The notes: generated by a model from the sequence alone, not told the origin. Shown: positions 23,434 through 35,574, numbered from the stretch's first letter. The stretch: DNA of 64,000 nt from Przewalskia tangutica (GCA_029844215.1 CM056733.1:50419142-50483141), one strand, 5' to 3'. Numbers and translations are program-made.

Positions 23434-24344
23434 CTAGCAACAAAGGGAAAACATATATGCTAGGGCGAAATCTGAATCTATCAATGCACGTATGATTCCA
23501 AAGAATCGAAATATAATTGTAACTCCATGCGATGTCGCCTCCTGATCCTGTCCAGTAGTCACGTCATCTATGCGGTTCGAAGGACCGCCAGAACTATAAA
23601 CTCCACCCTGAACTCTACCACGACTGGCTGACATCTTAACACCCTGCCCTGGGGGACGCACATCTGTGGAGGAAAGGGAACCAACCATCGACCTCATAGG
23701 CTGAGCCACCTTACCGGTGCTCTTTCTAACAGGACATTCCCACTGCTTGTGGCCCGGACGGTCACAATAATAACAAACATCTGTGCCATAACGGCATTTC
23801 CCCAAATGACGCTTACTACATCGGAAACACTGAGGAAAAAGTGGCCTCGACTGAGAAAATCCTCTGCCCCTCTGAGAACCTCGACCCCTGGAGCTTGGAC
23901 CGACTCCTAAATACCTTGTGGATTCCAATCTCCCACCTGTGAGCTGCGGGGGTATGTACTGGGTAGGCTGGGACAAATATCTCACTCGCTGCCGAGGAAG
24001 CTCGTCCAAAAACTCACCGGGATAACCAACCGGTCTAGCCCTCTTACGCTGATCTCCGCGTTGGCCCTCTACCCTCTGTACACTGTGCATGCCGGCGAAT
24101 AACCTCCTGCTGATGAAAGCTGCACCGCTATCTTGGTCAATAACATAACTGCTTCCTCGACCCTATAGTCTTCTCCTAGCTGGCCCGAGGCTCAGTGTGG
24201 GGTCTCAAAACTGCGCAGAAGAACTGATCGTGGCACAATATCCGGTATACCCTGGGCATAAGCCCTATCAACTCTCTGAGTCTGACTAGTAGCTCCTGCT
24301 ACTCCTTTGCCCTTCTGGGCGGCTGTTGCCCTCCTTGGAGGCAT
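23434..24344 (-). pseudogene. gag: gag of element F, near-intact C-terminal half
   Basis: The longest clean frame is 23434-24090 (218 codons). Counting from that Met: the RARPVGYPGEFLDE segment is at about 17-30 and an R/G/S-rich linker at 60-82. Two CCHC-type knuckles follow: CX2CX3HX3C (C88, C91, H95, C99) and CX2CX4HX4C (C106, C109, H114, C119). The tail ends ALIDSDFALAYMFSLCC then stop. The true start is probably the MPPR-type ATG at 24344, out of frame with the rest because of 1-bp losses near 24100-24300. Gag assembles the particle and its knuckles bind RNA. The frame stops a few residues past the protease D-x-x motif, so no functional protease is made. Confidence 0.85.
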
Positions 24345-24453
24345 AACTGTACACAAAAACTACGTCAGAGAGGAATTATCTTACTAACACACTACATGCA
24401 CGATCTTGAGTGAGAAGAATAGAAACCAACTCCTAAATGTCCTGTAGCCTCCT

Positions 24454-24487
24454 GTTTATGGGTGTGGCGCGCAACACACCGATAATC
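24454..24487 (-). other. DIS-like leader hairpin, element F (GCGCGC loop)
   Basis: Same as in C and E: stem GGTGTG/CACACC, loop TTGCGCGC. The palindrome is at 24467-24472. The degenerate PBS (gagtggtatcgagca on minus) lies at about 24527-24543. Confidence 0.65.
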
Positions 24488-24543
24488 AAGACTACACTAG
24501 ACACGGTCTGTAGACATTCCGTGGTATTTGCTCGATACCACTC

Positions 24544-27500
24544 TGTCACGCCCGAACCCGGTCCGTGGTGGTGCCTACAGGCACCTTCTACATAACAACT
24601 AAGTAAACTGCGGAAATTAAATAACACCTCATTTTTTTTTCAAACCAACGTACGTGCAAGGGCAAAGCCGACAAGGCTGCCATATAATATACATAATCAA
24701 AAGACACTACACTATACATGAGTCCAATCCCACATATTAATACAGACCTCAAGAGTTTCTTGAACTATGACGGACAAGGCCCGCCGTACCATAATCGTAC
24801 AAAAGCACATGCAAGGAACTATACCAAAAGATAAACTCTGAGCAGAGGAAGCTATCCAAAACTACGGCGGTCCTACACTGAGATAACCAAAGCTGCGTAC
24901 CTAAACTGCGGCATGAACCACGGCCGAAGGAGAGTCGATCTGAAGAATGTACCAAGTATGTGAAGCGATAAATCGTAATGAAATCATGACGATCTAAACA
25001 AAGCAGGAGACATGTATGATAGCAACCTACGATACAATACATAATCATCATATCAAGTCGTGGACGCGTGCCTCAAAGTCATTACTAATATATAACCATG
25101 GGTCTCACGCCTAATATCAATCATGCGTGGAATCCTTCCTCACCGCGATCCATGATATAATATAACACCAATAGGCATACATGAACACTAAGTCCCACTG
25201 TGTCCTAAAAGCATGCGGGCGAAGTAGGAAAAGCGAACCACGGATCCATCCTGCATCATAAAAGCGGCGGGAAAGTCAGCTAACTACGAGATCCGGCTGC
25301 GTCGACAAGCGCGGGGCAGCTAACTACCGGATCGGCTGCGTCACGAAATATGGCCAGGGCAAGTGCGAAAGATATCTACCGAGCCTCCGTACCAAAGCGT
25401 GTGATAGGCGGCGGGGGCAAGTCAAAGCCAACTACGAGATCCGGCTGCGTCGTCGACGGGGCAAGTACAAGCTAACTACGGATCCGGCTGCTTACTCAAT
25501 CTCATGGAGGCGATCCATGGAACAACAATATCCCACGTGGTCGCATGCCCCGGAATCCCACATCGTATAAGCATGACCATGGGGTAATACAAACAAATCC
25601 GAATCAACCCGCCTCACGTCACGCCCCGAATCCACATCGTATAAGCATGTCGAGGAGTAATACAAATAATGGAAGCATACGTGGAATCCCACATCGCTGT
25701 CGACGCGTCAAGTAATCTTACAACAAGACGGTAGACCACCGGCCAAGTCGCGGCAACGTAATAAAACATAATACTTGCACTCAAAGGCTATCACCAGCAC
25801 ACATAGGCAGGTTCATAAAATCTATAGACTTTCATTTTATAAACTCAAGGCACTTATAGAATAATTCTCAATTAAACAAGACAAAGTACTTATCAAGGCA
25901 CACATAGAATAATTCTCAATTAAACAAGCCAAAGTACTACGTACGTACATTCTTTTCAAAAGACTCCTTTGTATGTAAAACCCCAAGATACTAACACCCG
26001 TAGTATCAAGGTGTGTCTATTTTTCAAAGTAAGTTACTACACTTTTAGGAAACTCATTTCAAAGCTTGAAATCAAGTAACTTCAAATTTTCACAATCTAG
26101 GCAACTTATGCCCATTAATCAAAATAGACAACTTTCTTAACCTTCCATAAAGCCGTTATAACCAACTTCCCATAAAGTCGTTATAACCTTTTATGGTTTT
26201 AGACATATCCATTCCTTTTATAACCAAGAGACTTATACTTTTAAAACCAAGTTCTTAACTTTCAAAATACTTCAAGTCTCTTAATATTTAGAAAACAAGT
26301 TTCTTCTACTTAAATCATGTCATTTCTCCTCTTTTAAAACCATTAAGTAAATCACTTCTTTGACTCCCCTAAAGTCATTATAACGACCTTTAGGTTTTGG
26401 AACTAAGGCACTAGCCAAAAGGTTTGGAAACCACTTCCTTTTCAAGACTCTATGTACTTTAAGTAAAATACTTTCACTTATAAGAATCCAAACTTCACTA
26501 AGGAAATGAATTATACAACTTACAATTTAAACATCAAAGTACAATCAAGGAAGTACATAGAACAAATTCTATTTTAGGCAATCCAAATACAATCAAGGAA
26601 GTACATAGAACAAATTCTATTTTAGGCAATCCAAATACAACCAAGGAATGGATCATTTAAGGAGTAGGACATACTTTCTTTATCTTAAGGAATCATGCTA
26701 GAAGAGGAGATAGTTCACATACCTTTTCGGCTAAATCCACAAGCTAAGCCGAATACGCCGTACGTAGAATTGTCAACCTATAATGGTCACAACATGACTA
26801 TCAATTTCTAGTTTCTAACGTAGAATAATACTAAGTATACGGTCTCTTATTCTACGGAAAATCGGGCAGAACTTCCTTTGTTTCTACAAACTTTGCCACC
26901 TTTTTCAAGGTCGAATATAATAACCAAAAATGCCACATTTAAGGCTCAACATACCAACCAATCAAAGGGGATTACACGCCTTACAATACGTGTAAAATTC
27001 CGCCCCACAATTCATACCAAGTAGTTTAAAACCCAAGCCATTCTCGGCCAACTTATAACCAATCCTAAGTCCTTTTCCAAATTCCAAGTTCTAAGGTCTA
27101 ACATGTTATATAGTCATAAACAACTTCAACAACTACAATTTCCTTCTTATACAACATGCGACGACTTAAACTAATAATCAACTTGAATTGTAATCTTAAG
27201 GCTAAACATGCTAGTTTTCGGATTAGGGTTCCAATAGCCAATACAATTATCAAACTTCATACTAAACAGCTCATGCTTGCTAATATCCATAACCACAATT
27301 ATAAGTAGACTTTAATTGCTAAAACGACAAGATTTATACCTTTACAAGTCCTTAAAAATTCCAAGATTCAAAGTCGCTCCTTAGAAATTCTTAGCTCCTT
27401 TCCTTTACGCTCCAATCCGCTATTTGAAGCCTCTAGAAGTTCACAACCAACTTCTCTTCAATTTCCAATCCAAAACTAGGAAAACTACTTAGGTTTTCGC

Positions 27501-28212
27501 CTTGCGATTAATGTGAAAACGTCGTTTTTCCAAAATCTTTCTATTGAGATATCCTTACAATACCCTTAGGGACTTTGGGTTAAAGTCTAGTGAATAATGG
27601 ATCAAAACTACAAATTTTTTTGTGTGGGAAATAGGACCAACCCGAGAGCACATGTTCTTGCACAAGAATGAGTGAAATAATTCTAAATGTTGGAAGACCT
27701 TGTCTTGCACTAGTAGTATGCTTATATAACACATTGGATGGCTTAGATTAAAACATTTGTGGGCTAGGATGAAGGACAATTAATGTTAAGCCAAGTGGAT
27801 AAGTTGACAAGTCAACAATCTCAAGCTAGCAAGACTTGATCTTTTACCATGGTCAATGACCATTTTACCCTTGAAATTTTTCGACCAAGACCATGTGGGG
27901 GAGGTGCCACGTGTCTCCCTCTCATTCGTTCATAAAATTCCGTAACCCTCGTGGGCCCCACAAAACGTAAAATTCCTCGGGTGGGCCCCACGTGACCAAA
28001 TCCGTAAAAAATAAATTCCATAATGTTAATAAGTTCCATATTCTTCAAATAATGCATTTTGAGAATCTAATTCTCCTCAACGAACATTTTTCCTTTCCGA
28101 CGTTCGGAAGATTTTCCGTCGGAAAAACAATTCTTCCTTTCGTACCAATTGCCAAGTCTTGTGTTCTCGCGTCTATTCTCTGATACATGTCCTGGACTTA
28201 CGGGGTGTAACA
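24544..28212 (-). mobile_element. 5' LTR of element F
   Basis: 3.67 kb, with the U5 hairpin GGTGCC/TACA/GGCACC at 24570-24585. A 48-bp block is duplicated at about 26535-26635, where the partner LTR has one copy near 21280. It ends ggggtgtaaca at 28212. Confidence 0.9.
26530..26640. repeat. 48-bp duplication inside F 5' LTR
   Basis: caatcaaggaagtacatag...ggcaatccaaata is present twice. The unit is related in sequence and length to the 48-bp unit expanded at 49369-49690, so the LTR carries two separate arrays of one ancestral repeat. Confidence 0.75.
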
Positions 28213-28376
28213 TCGACACTTGGAGTTCAGGTTGACGTTTTAGTATGAGTGTTGTTATGTGGCCGTGGGTGGCATATGTTGTATGAAGGGTGTAGTAAAA
28301 GGATACTATGTCGCTATCTAATTAGATTGGAATCCGAAAGAACATTCGGGGAAAAATGTTTCTAAGGGGGGAAGAA

Positions 28377-30187
28377 TGTTAGACCCCGTAATTCCAGGAC
28401 ATGTGAATAAGAGAATAGACGCGAGAACACAAGACTTGAAAATTTGTACGAAAGAAAGAATTGTTTTTCCGAAGGAATCTGAACGTCGGAAAGGAAAAAA
28501 GTTTGTTGATGAGAATTAGATTCTCAGAATACATTATATAAGGAGTATGGAATTTATTATCATTGTGGAAATGTATTTTACGGATTTGGTCATGTGGGGC
28601 CCACCCGAGAAATTTTACGTTTTGTGGGGCCCACGAGGGTTACGAAATCTTATGGACGAATGGGAGGGCGACACGTGTCACCCCCACATGGGCTTGTTCG
28701 AAGTGGACCATGGTTAAGTGGTCAAGTGACCAAGGCTAAGTGTGACCAAGGTTAGTAGTATGTGGATGATCAAGTCTTGAAGCCTAGCTTGAGATTGTTG
28801 ACTAAATCAAGAGCCACTTGGCTAGATATTTAATCTCCTCCATACAAGCCACACAAGTGTTTTGATCTAAGCCCTCCATTGTTTTATTTATACTACACTA
28901 GTGCAAGACAAGTCTTCAACACTTAGAAAAAATTGAGAAAACTTTAGGTGCTCATTTCATTGCTCTCGGCTTTGAGCTTATTTGAACAAGATTTTTTTTC
29001 AATTGTTGTCCAATATTCACAATACTTTAACCCAAGGTTCCTAGGGGTATTGTAAGGATATCTCAATAGAAAGATTCCGGAAAAACGACGTTTTTACGTT
29101 AGTCGCAAGGCGAAAACCTAAGGTGTTCTTCAACTCTGAAGATGGAACTTGAAGAGGAGTTCATCATGAGCTTCTAAGGAGTTCTTGGAGCGGATTGGAA
29201 CCTAAGAAGATTTGCTAAAAGTTGCTAAGGATCGACTTTTACGCTTGGACATTATTAGGGCTTATTGAGGTAAAATCTTCATCTTCTTAATGTAATTGAA
29301 TATTACATGTTATAGTAGTTAAGAAATGAGCATGTGGTATATAGAATGAAGTTTGAAAAGATTTGGATCATGTAGACGTGTTAAAACCGTAAATGGACAA
29401 GTTAGCCATTAATGTTGTAATCAATTTGAACGGTAGTTACAATCGTCGCATGTTAAGGAAGAAAGGATTTATAGTTGTTGTAATTGTTATTATGTATATA
29501 ACATGTTGAAATAACAACTTGGATTGAAAAAGGAAATTGAAAGAGAATTGTTGTTGTTGTGACAATGCTAGCCGAAATGGCTTTGGAAATTAAACTACTT
29601 GGTATTAATTGTGGGGCAGAATTTTACACGTATTGTAAGGCGTGTAATCCCCTTTGTATTTTCTGAATTGTTGGGCCTTAAATGTGGCATGTTGGTTATT
29701 GATTTTCGGGCCTTGAAAAAGGTGGAAAAGTACGTAGAAACAAAGGAAGTACTGCCCAATTTTCCGTAGAATAGGAAGCTTTACACTTAGAATATTCTAC
29801 GTTGGAAAGCTAGAAGTTGATAGACGCATTATGGTCATTATAGGTTGACATTCTACGTGCGGCATATTCAACTTGGCAAGTGGATTAAATCGGAGAGGTA
29901 TGTGAACTCTTCCCTATCTCTTGAGCATGAGTATTTACAAAGGTATAGTACGGTAGACGTACATATTTTAAGTGAACTTGGTTTCAATTCGGTATCCTTG
30001 CCTTGATTTTGAAACGTGAAGTAACTCGGCTTTTAAAAGGATATGTTACTTGATGTTACATGTAAAGATTACTTGACTTGAAAAGAATAGAATAATTGAT
30101 TTGGAAAAGTATGGGTTACTTGAACTATTTTAAAGTTAAGAGACTTAATTTCTAAAGTCAAGGAACTTGAAGTATTCTGAAAGTTAT
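28377..30187 (+). mobile_element. 3' LTR of element D, 5' part
   Basis: Begins TGTTAGACCCC right after a PPT (28364-28376, AAGGGGGGAAGAA). It carries the GGGCCCAC/G-box module (28594-28635) and a TATA-like stretch near 28881-28893, and is cut by element E at 30188. The bases gttat at 30183-30187 are the probable left TSD copy of E. Confidence 0.88.
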
Positions 30188-30671
30188 TGTTACACCCCGT
30201 AAGTCCACGACATGTATAAGAGAATGTACGTAAGGAATCAAGACTTGGAAATTTGTACGAAAGGAAGAATTGTTTTTCCGACGGAAAATCTTCCGAAGGT
30301 CGGAAAGGAAAAATGTTCGTTGATGAGAATTGGATTCTCAAAATGTATTATTTGAAGAAGTATGGAACTAATTAACGTTATGGAATTTATTTTACGGATT
30401 TGGTCACGTGGGGCCCACCCGAGGAATTTTACGTTTTGTGGGGCCCACGAGGGTTACGGAATTTTTATGGACGAATGAGAGGGCGACATGTGGCACCCCC
30501 CCCACATATGGTCTTGGACGTTTCATGTAAGGGTAAAATAGTCATTTACCCTCAAGGAAGATCAAGTCTTCAAGCTTGAGATTGTTGACCAAGTCAACTT
30601 GTCCACTTGGCTTTGCATTAATTTCTCTTCATCCTAGCCCACAAGTGTATTAATATAAGCCCTCTAATGTG

Positions 30672-30681
30672 TTATATAAGC
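30672..30681 (+). promoter_or_regulatory. TATA box of element E 5' LTR
   Basis: TTATATAAGC, followed about 30 bp on by the conserved ctagtgcaagactagtc block where transcription probably starts. The 3' LTR has the same motif at 55785-55794. Confidence 0.6.
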
Positions 30682-31290
30682 TTACTACTAGTGCAAGACT
30701 AGTCTTCAACACTTAGAAAAATCACAACACTTTGTTCTTCACAAGATAAGCTCTCGGGTTTGAGGTCTTTTGCACAAGAAAAATTTGTAGTTTTGATCCA
30801 TTATTCACAAGACTTAAACCCAAGGTCCCTAAGGGTATTGTAATGATATCTCAATAGAAAGATTTTGGAAAAATGACGTTTTCGTATTAGTCGCAAGGCG
30901 GAAACTTAAGGAGTTCTTCAACTTTGAAGTTGGAACTTGAAGATGGGTTCTTCATAGGCTTCTAAGGAGTTCTTGAAGCGGATTGGAACATAAGGAAAGG
31001 AGCTAAGAATTACTAAGGCGCGACTTTGAATCTTGGAATTTTTTTAGGGCTTGTAAAGGTATAATCTTGTCGTTTTAGTAATTAAGATTACTTGTTGTTG
31101 TAGCTATGAATATTAGCAAGCATGAGTTATATAGTATGAAGTTTGATAAGTGTATTGACTATTGGAACCCTAATCCGAAAACTAGCATGTTTAGCCTTAA
31201 GATTACAATTCAAGTCGATTATTAGTTTAAGTCGTCGCATGTTGTATAAAGAAGGAAATTGTAGTTGTTGAAGTTGTTTATGACTATATA

Positions 31291-33658
31291 TGTTATACCC
31301 CGTATTTCCAGAGTATGTACGTGAGGGCGTACATATAAAATTTTAAGCCTTAAAGTTAGGCATAGGTCGAAATATTGTGCACAACACACGAAAAGAATCG
31401 TTTTTCGATGAAACGTTTTACAAAACTTGCGTAGGGAAAATTCCGGCTATGTCATTTATTATTTTTGCGGATTTTTCCGAGAGATGAAATATTTTGGACC
31501 AACGGGAGGGTGACACTTATCACCCTCAAGTGGCGGGACATTGGACGATCTTGGGCACGTTTTTGTGGCCTTTGCAATAGTCAAGGTTAGGTAGGATATT
31601 TTTGTGTAGTAGATGGATAAGGACACTTGCCTAAATCTCCACCTTACACTTTCCTACCACTTGGCTTCATCTTGGCCATTGGTTGGCCTATAAATACCCC
31701 CCCTAACTTGAAGGTTTTCTTCATCCACAAATCAATTCTCCAAGTCTTGAAAAATCCCTCCCCTCTCTTATAGCTTTTCGTCCAAGCTCTTCTCCCCCCC
31801 CTTCCTTGAGTCCTAGCCGAAACCTACCCCCCTCCCTTGGTAGAAAAGTTGTCTTCCAAGTATAGTTACTATTCCTAAATACCCTAGCCCCAAATCCCTT
31901 ATAGTATTAAGTAAAAGTTGTTAGAAACTTCTAAGGGTTTCTTGGAGCTATCGGAACGTACAAATTAGGAGCTAAACCTTGCTCAGGATCGACATTTAAC
32001 TTGGATAATTTTGGGCTTATCGAGGTAAATACTCTTGTCCTTCTATTGTAATTGGATATTACACATAAGAATAGTTAAGATTTGAGTATAAGATATAGAA
32101 GGATATTGAAGAATAGAATTGAACTGAAATCACATCAGAAGAATAATAAAGAAGTATTGAACTGTACTTACATAGGACTGTATTTACAGTAGACTTGTGT
32201 AGCTTGACGGGTAGGGAAGTGCTGCCCAATTTTCCGTAGAATAAAGAACCCTCTGCTTAGAATAGTCTACAGAGTAGTCTAGACATTGATAGACGTATCT
32301 GACTATTATAGGTTGATTCTGCTTGCGACATATTCGACTTGGCAGGTGGTTTTCACCGAGAAGGTATGTGATTCTTCCTATACTCTTGAGCATGATATTT
32401 TAAAATATATATATAGTACGGTAGACGTACGTGTGTTAACTGGACGTACTTTTACGACAATGTCTTTTGACTTAAGCCTGAATAATAAGAAGCTTGAAGT
32501 ATTTCAAAAGAATATTGAATCATTTTTAACAAAGAGTAATATTTGGTTTTAAACAAAAAGCTTAAGAGTTATACTAGCTTTATGGGAAGTTAGGTATAAC
32601 AACTTAAGAAAGATAAAAGGGGCATTTCTTGATTTGTTTATAAAAGCCTTGTATTGATTTCTGTAAAGTGTAGTAAGATTGTTTGATAAGTAGACATATT
32701 ATGCTACGTGTGTTAGTGTCTTGTGATGTTGTGAAAGGGGGTCATTCGTGTTGTGCTTACGTTGTTAAACGTTAAGACCGTTATCTTTGTTATTATATCA
32801 CATACCTTGACTTGTTATACAGGGCTTGCCACCGCGATGCGGTCTATACGGCTATGCGATGCAATGTGACTATGCGGAGTCTGCGGGAGTTCGGATTGAT
32901 CATTCCGGTGTTTTATCCGTCACGGGGATGCCCTATGCGGTGCAATGTGACTATCGGTCTATTGAGACTATGCGGATGCGGGAGTCGGGAGAATGCAGGG
33001 TTAGCTACCCCGTCGAGGAATACCTCATGCGGGTGCATGTGTGACTATGTGGTGCGGGAGTCCGAGATTAGGCACGCATAATGATACTATGGGCGATTGG
33101 CCTTGTTTCGATCATTCGCGGCCTAGAAAAGACACATTCTGATTTACTATTATTGCTCTTGTTTGTGATGTGGCACTATGTGCAATTGAACCGATTGTAT
33201 TTGCAAATGGTTTTAAATACTTTGATTTTACTTAATGTACTTCTGATTTCACATACTTGGTACTGTTATCGACCTCGCCGGCTGCGTTAAATCTGCGGTA
33301 AGAGCGGCAGTGCTAGATCCGCATCCTTATGATCTTTTGCTTTGGTGTCGTGAGCTCCATCTTCTAGGAGGCTCGACTTTTGGTATGGTTCTCACGATGT
33401 TGTAGATATATGTACATTCGAGGTATGGCGGGGCCACTGTCCGCCATAGTTGTTTACATTCATAAGTGCAGTAGTCATGTTATAAAGTTGGGATGTAGCT
33501 TTCACTCTTTATATATATATATGCGAAAGCGACTTTTCTCGAGATAAATTGTGTCTCAATTTACATTTGTTTCATGTCTTGTTTTTATATTCCGATTACT
33601 CGATGTATGTGTACTTGGGTGCCGGTAGGCACGATCACGGGCCGAGCAGGTCGTGACA
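31291..33658 (+). mobile_element. Element A LTR 1 (type I)
   Basis: 2,368 bp, TGTTATACCCC to cgtgaca. TATA CTATAAATA at 31688-31696. The CCGCAT/ATGCGG cassette is at 32815-33080 and a (TA)n run near 33508-33522. U5 hairpin GTGCC/GGTA/GGCAC at 33619-33632. Confidence 0.92.
31688..31696 (+). promoter_or_regulatory. TATA box of element A LTR 1
   Basis: CTATAAATA followed by C-rich sequence, identical in LTR 2 (38991-38999) and LTR 3 (46277-46285). It predicts a transcript start near 31720 and a long R-U5 leader of roughly 1.9 kb before the PBS. Confidence 0.75.
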
Positions 33659-33662
33659 AAAG

Positions 33663-33676
33663 TGGTATCAGAGCAG
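33663..33676 (+). other. Primer binding site, element A copy 1
   Basis: TGGTATCAGAGCAG, tRNA-iMet type. Copy 2 at about 40963-40975 reads tggtatcgagcga and has lost bases. Confidence 0.92.
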
Positions 33677-33718
33677 TTAATCCTCGGAAAGTGTCTACAG
33701 ACCGTATCTAGTAGTCTT

Positions 33719-33752
33719 GATTATCGGTATGTTGTGCACCATACCAATAATC
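33719..33752 (+). other. DIS-like leader hairpin, element A copy 1 (GTGCAC loop)
   Basis: GATTAT, c, GGTATG, loop TTGTGCAC, CATACC, a, ATAATC: two 6-bp helices separated by one c-a mismatch. The palindrome GTGCAC is at 33734-33739. Compared with E, one stem pair is A-T instead of G-C. Confidence 0.7.
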
Positions 33753-33864
33753 AGGAGGCTATAGGATATTTAGGATTGGTTTCCATTCTTCTCACTCTGA
33801 GATCGTGCTTTAGAGCTGTGTTATAAGTTGGACCCCTCTAACGTATTCCTTTTCTGTAACAGTT

Positions 33865-35150
33865 ATGCCTCCACGTAAGGCAACCCGGGCCCAGAAGGGC
33901 AAGGTAGCCGAGGGAGATGCTAGTCGGACACCGAGAGTCACGAGGGCTCAGGCCCAGTCTATACCCGAGACGGCGAGTTCCATGACGCCGCCGGCCCAGC
34001 GAACCACGATACCGCACCTCGCATCCCACATCACGGGCGGAGAGTTAGGGTACAAGGAGATCCCGACTATTGGCGAGATTGTGGCGAACATGAGATAAGT
34101 GGATGCAGCGATTCGATTCAGCCCGGATGCACGTGGTTCACCCGAGATCAGACAGTTTGAGGCTACGGGATTTTCTGAGTTGTAGCCCGCCAGAGTTCTA
34201 CGGTTCGAGGCCTAAGGATGATCCGCAAGAGTTCATCCGTCAGTTACAGAGGATCATGCGGGTGATAAAGGCTTGAGAGACCGAGTCCGTGATCTTCGGT
34301 TCGCATCGGCTGCATGATACATGATCGGCCGGTTTGACTCGTGGGAGCTTTCGGGAGAGCATGCGCCTCCGTGATATGGGGCGAAGTTTTGGAGGCTTTT
34401 CTCACGCACTTCTTACCTCCGCGATTGAGAGGGCACGGCGGCAATTTTTGTTCTTTGAGGCGAGAGAGTGCCGCAGTTAGGGAGTACAACGTCGAGTTCG
34501 ATTCAATGGCTCGATATGTCCCTGCGCTAGTAGCGAATATGGAGGACCGAGTGCCGTCGTCGCGGGCTAGATGATTATATGGCGAGTCTTGTGCGGGTGT
34601 GGCTCTTGACCGGGAATGGACATTACGTGTATGCGAGCTCATGCACTTAGATGCGAGGCGTAGAGACCGGCGGTCGACAGATATCGGCAGCGAGAAGAAG
34701 GCGAGCGGCTGTTCTTTTGGTAGTTCTCGGGGTGGGCGGCCTCGTGACGTCTAGATTTGCACCACGGCCGGCAGAGCACTCCATATAGTTTTGATGCAGC
34801 GAGCATTGAGGCGGTCGGGGCCCGAGACTTGGACTTCGAGGTAGCAAAGTGCTAACCGTCGAGTGCCTTTCGGTGTGTCGTTGTGGTAGATTTCATTCGA
34901 GGCTGTAGTACTACTTGGGAGCTTGCTATACTTGTGGCGGCGGTCATTATCGCGAGCTGTCGACGAGCGGCGCAGAGGGTAAGTCGACGCCAGTGCATTG
35001 CGGGTCTTCATCCCTACGATTTACACGCCCGGAGGCGGTACTCGTGGACCAGCCAGTCGCGGCAGGTCGTGGCGCGGTCGATTCTAGCGGTCCTCGAGAA
35101 CGCATTTATGCCTTGTCTAGCCGGCGGGACGGGAGGCGTCGCGGCGTAAA
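33865..35150 (+). pseudogene. gag: gag of element A copy 1 (frameshifted)
   Basis: The start is the ATG at 33865, in the same cagttatgcctcc context as the element E gag. The first 77 codons (MPPRKATRAQKGK...) are clean. The rest is split between frames: residues like FDSWELSGE and FLTHFLPP appear at 34320-34440 and AAVREYNVEFDSMARYVPALVANMEDRV at 34470-34560. The nucleocapsid part retains a knuckle fragment GACYTCGGGHY at about 34912-34945. Frame breaks are small deletions; matching positions in copy 2 are broken differently, so an intact parent is likely. Confidence 0.8.
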
Positions 35151-35574
35151 TCCGAGTACTCTATCAGTTTCTGGTTATGACGTTTATGCCTTGATAGATC
35201 CGAGTTCTACTCTGTCCTATATATCTCCCCTTATTGCTAGTAGGATAGGGATAGAGCCTGAGTCCATAGACCCTTTCGAGGTAGCTACGCGATGGCGGTC
35301 GGTGGTAGCAGTGGCTTGTCCAGTGACTTTATGCAGTCGTCAGACCCTAGCCGACTTGATAGAGTTGGGAATGACTGATTTCGATGTGATCGTGGGCATG
35401 GATTGGTTAGCTTCTTGCTATGCCAATGTAGCTGCGAGGAAAGTGAGTGCGGTTCGATTTCTGGGGCCGGTTGTTGAGTGGGAGGAACAACAGTATCGGC
35501 AGGGGTAGGTTTATTTCCTACCTCGAGGCTAGGAAGATGGTGCGTAAAGTACATCTACCATCTCATTCGGGTGT
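35151..35574 (+). pseudogene. pol: Aspartic protease of element A copy 1
   Basis: The frame contains VSGYDVYALIDPSSTLSYISP at about 35165-35230, then RQTLADLIELGMTDFDVIVGMDWL at 35340-35410. This is the retropepsin fold in Ty3/gypsy order. The catalytic triad reads D-P-S where most families have D-S/T-G. Copy 2 also has D-P-S, so this is a lineage state rather than an error. A frame change follows near 35470-35510. Confidence 0.8.

Larger units (their letters stand above)
19268..28212 (-). mobile_element. Complete non-autonomous Ty3/gypsy element F
   Basis: Reverse element with TSD tcgac at 19263-19267 and 28213-28217. LTRs are 19268-22902 (3.64 kb) and 24544-28212 (3.67 kb); internal sequence is 1.64 kb with gag only. 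It is inserted inside the integrase relic of D. The two LTRs are alike over the 20500-22900 / 25800-28210 halves. They show many short deletions in 19300-20500 and 24550-25760, where G and C runs are shortened (cgggac to cggac, cccc to ccc) relative to element C. Confidence 0.93.
17107..30187 (+). mobile_element. Element D, outermost host element of the window
   Basis: Forward type II element. Visible parts are the last 942 bp of its 5' LTR (17107-18048), the internal region (18049-19267 joined to 28218-28376 once F and one TSD copy are removed; about 1.38 kb) and the first 1.81 kb of its 3' LTR (28377-30187). The rest of its two LTRs lies beyond the nested insertions and outside the window. 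Its internal region retains only decayed leader/gag and a trace of integrase. Confidence 0.85.

Noticed and set aside
34883..35149. Frames in the gag C-terminal region on both strands as separate genes
   Set aside because: They are frame fragments of gag broken by small deletions; the knuckle residues are split among them.
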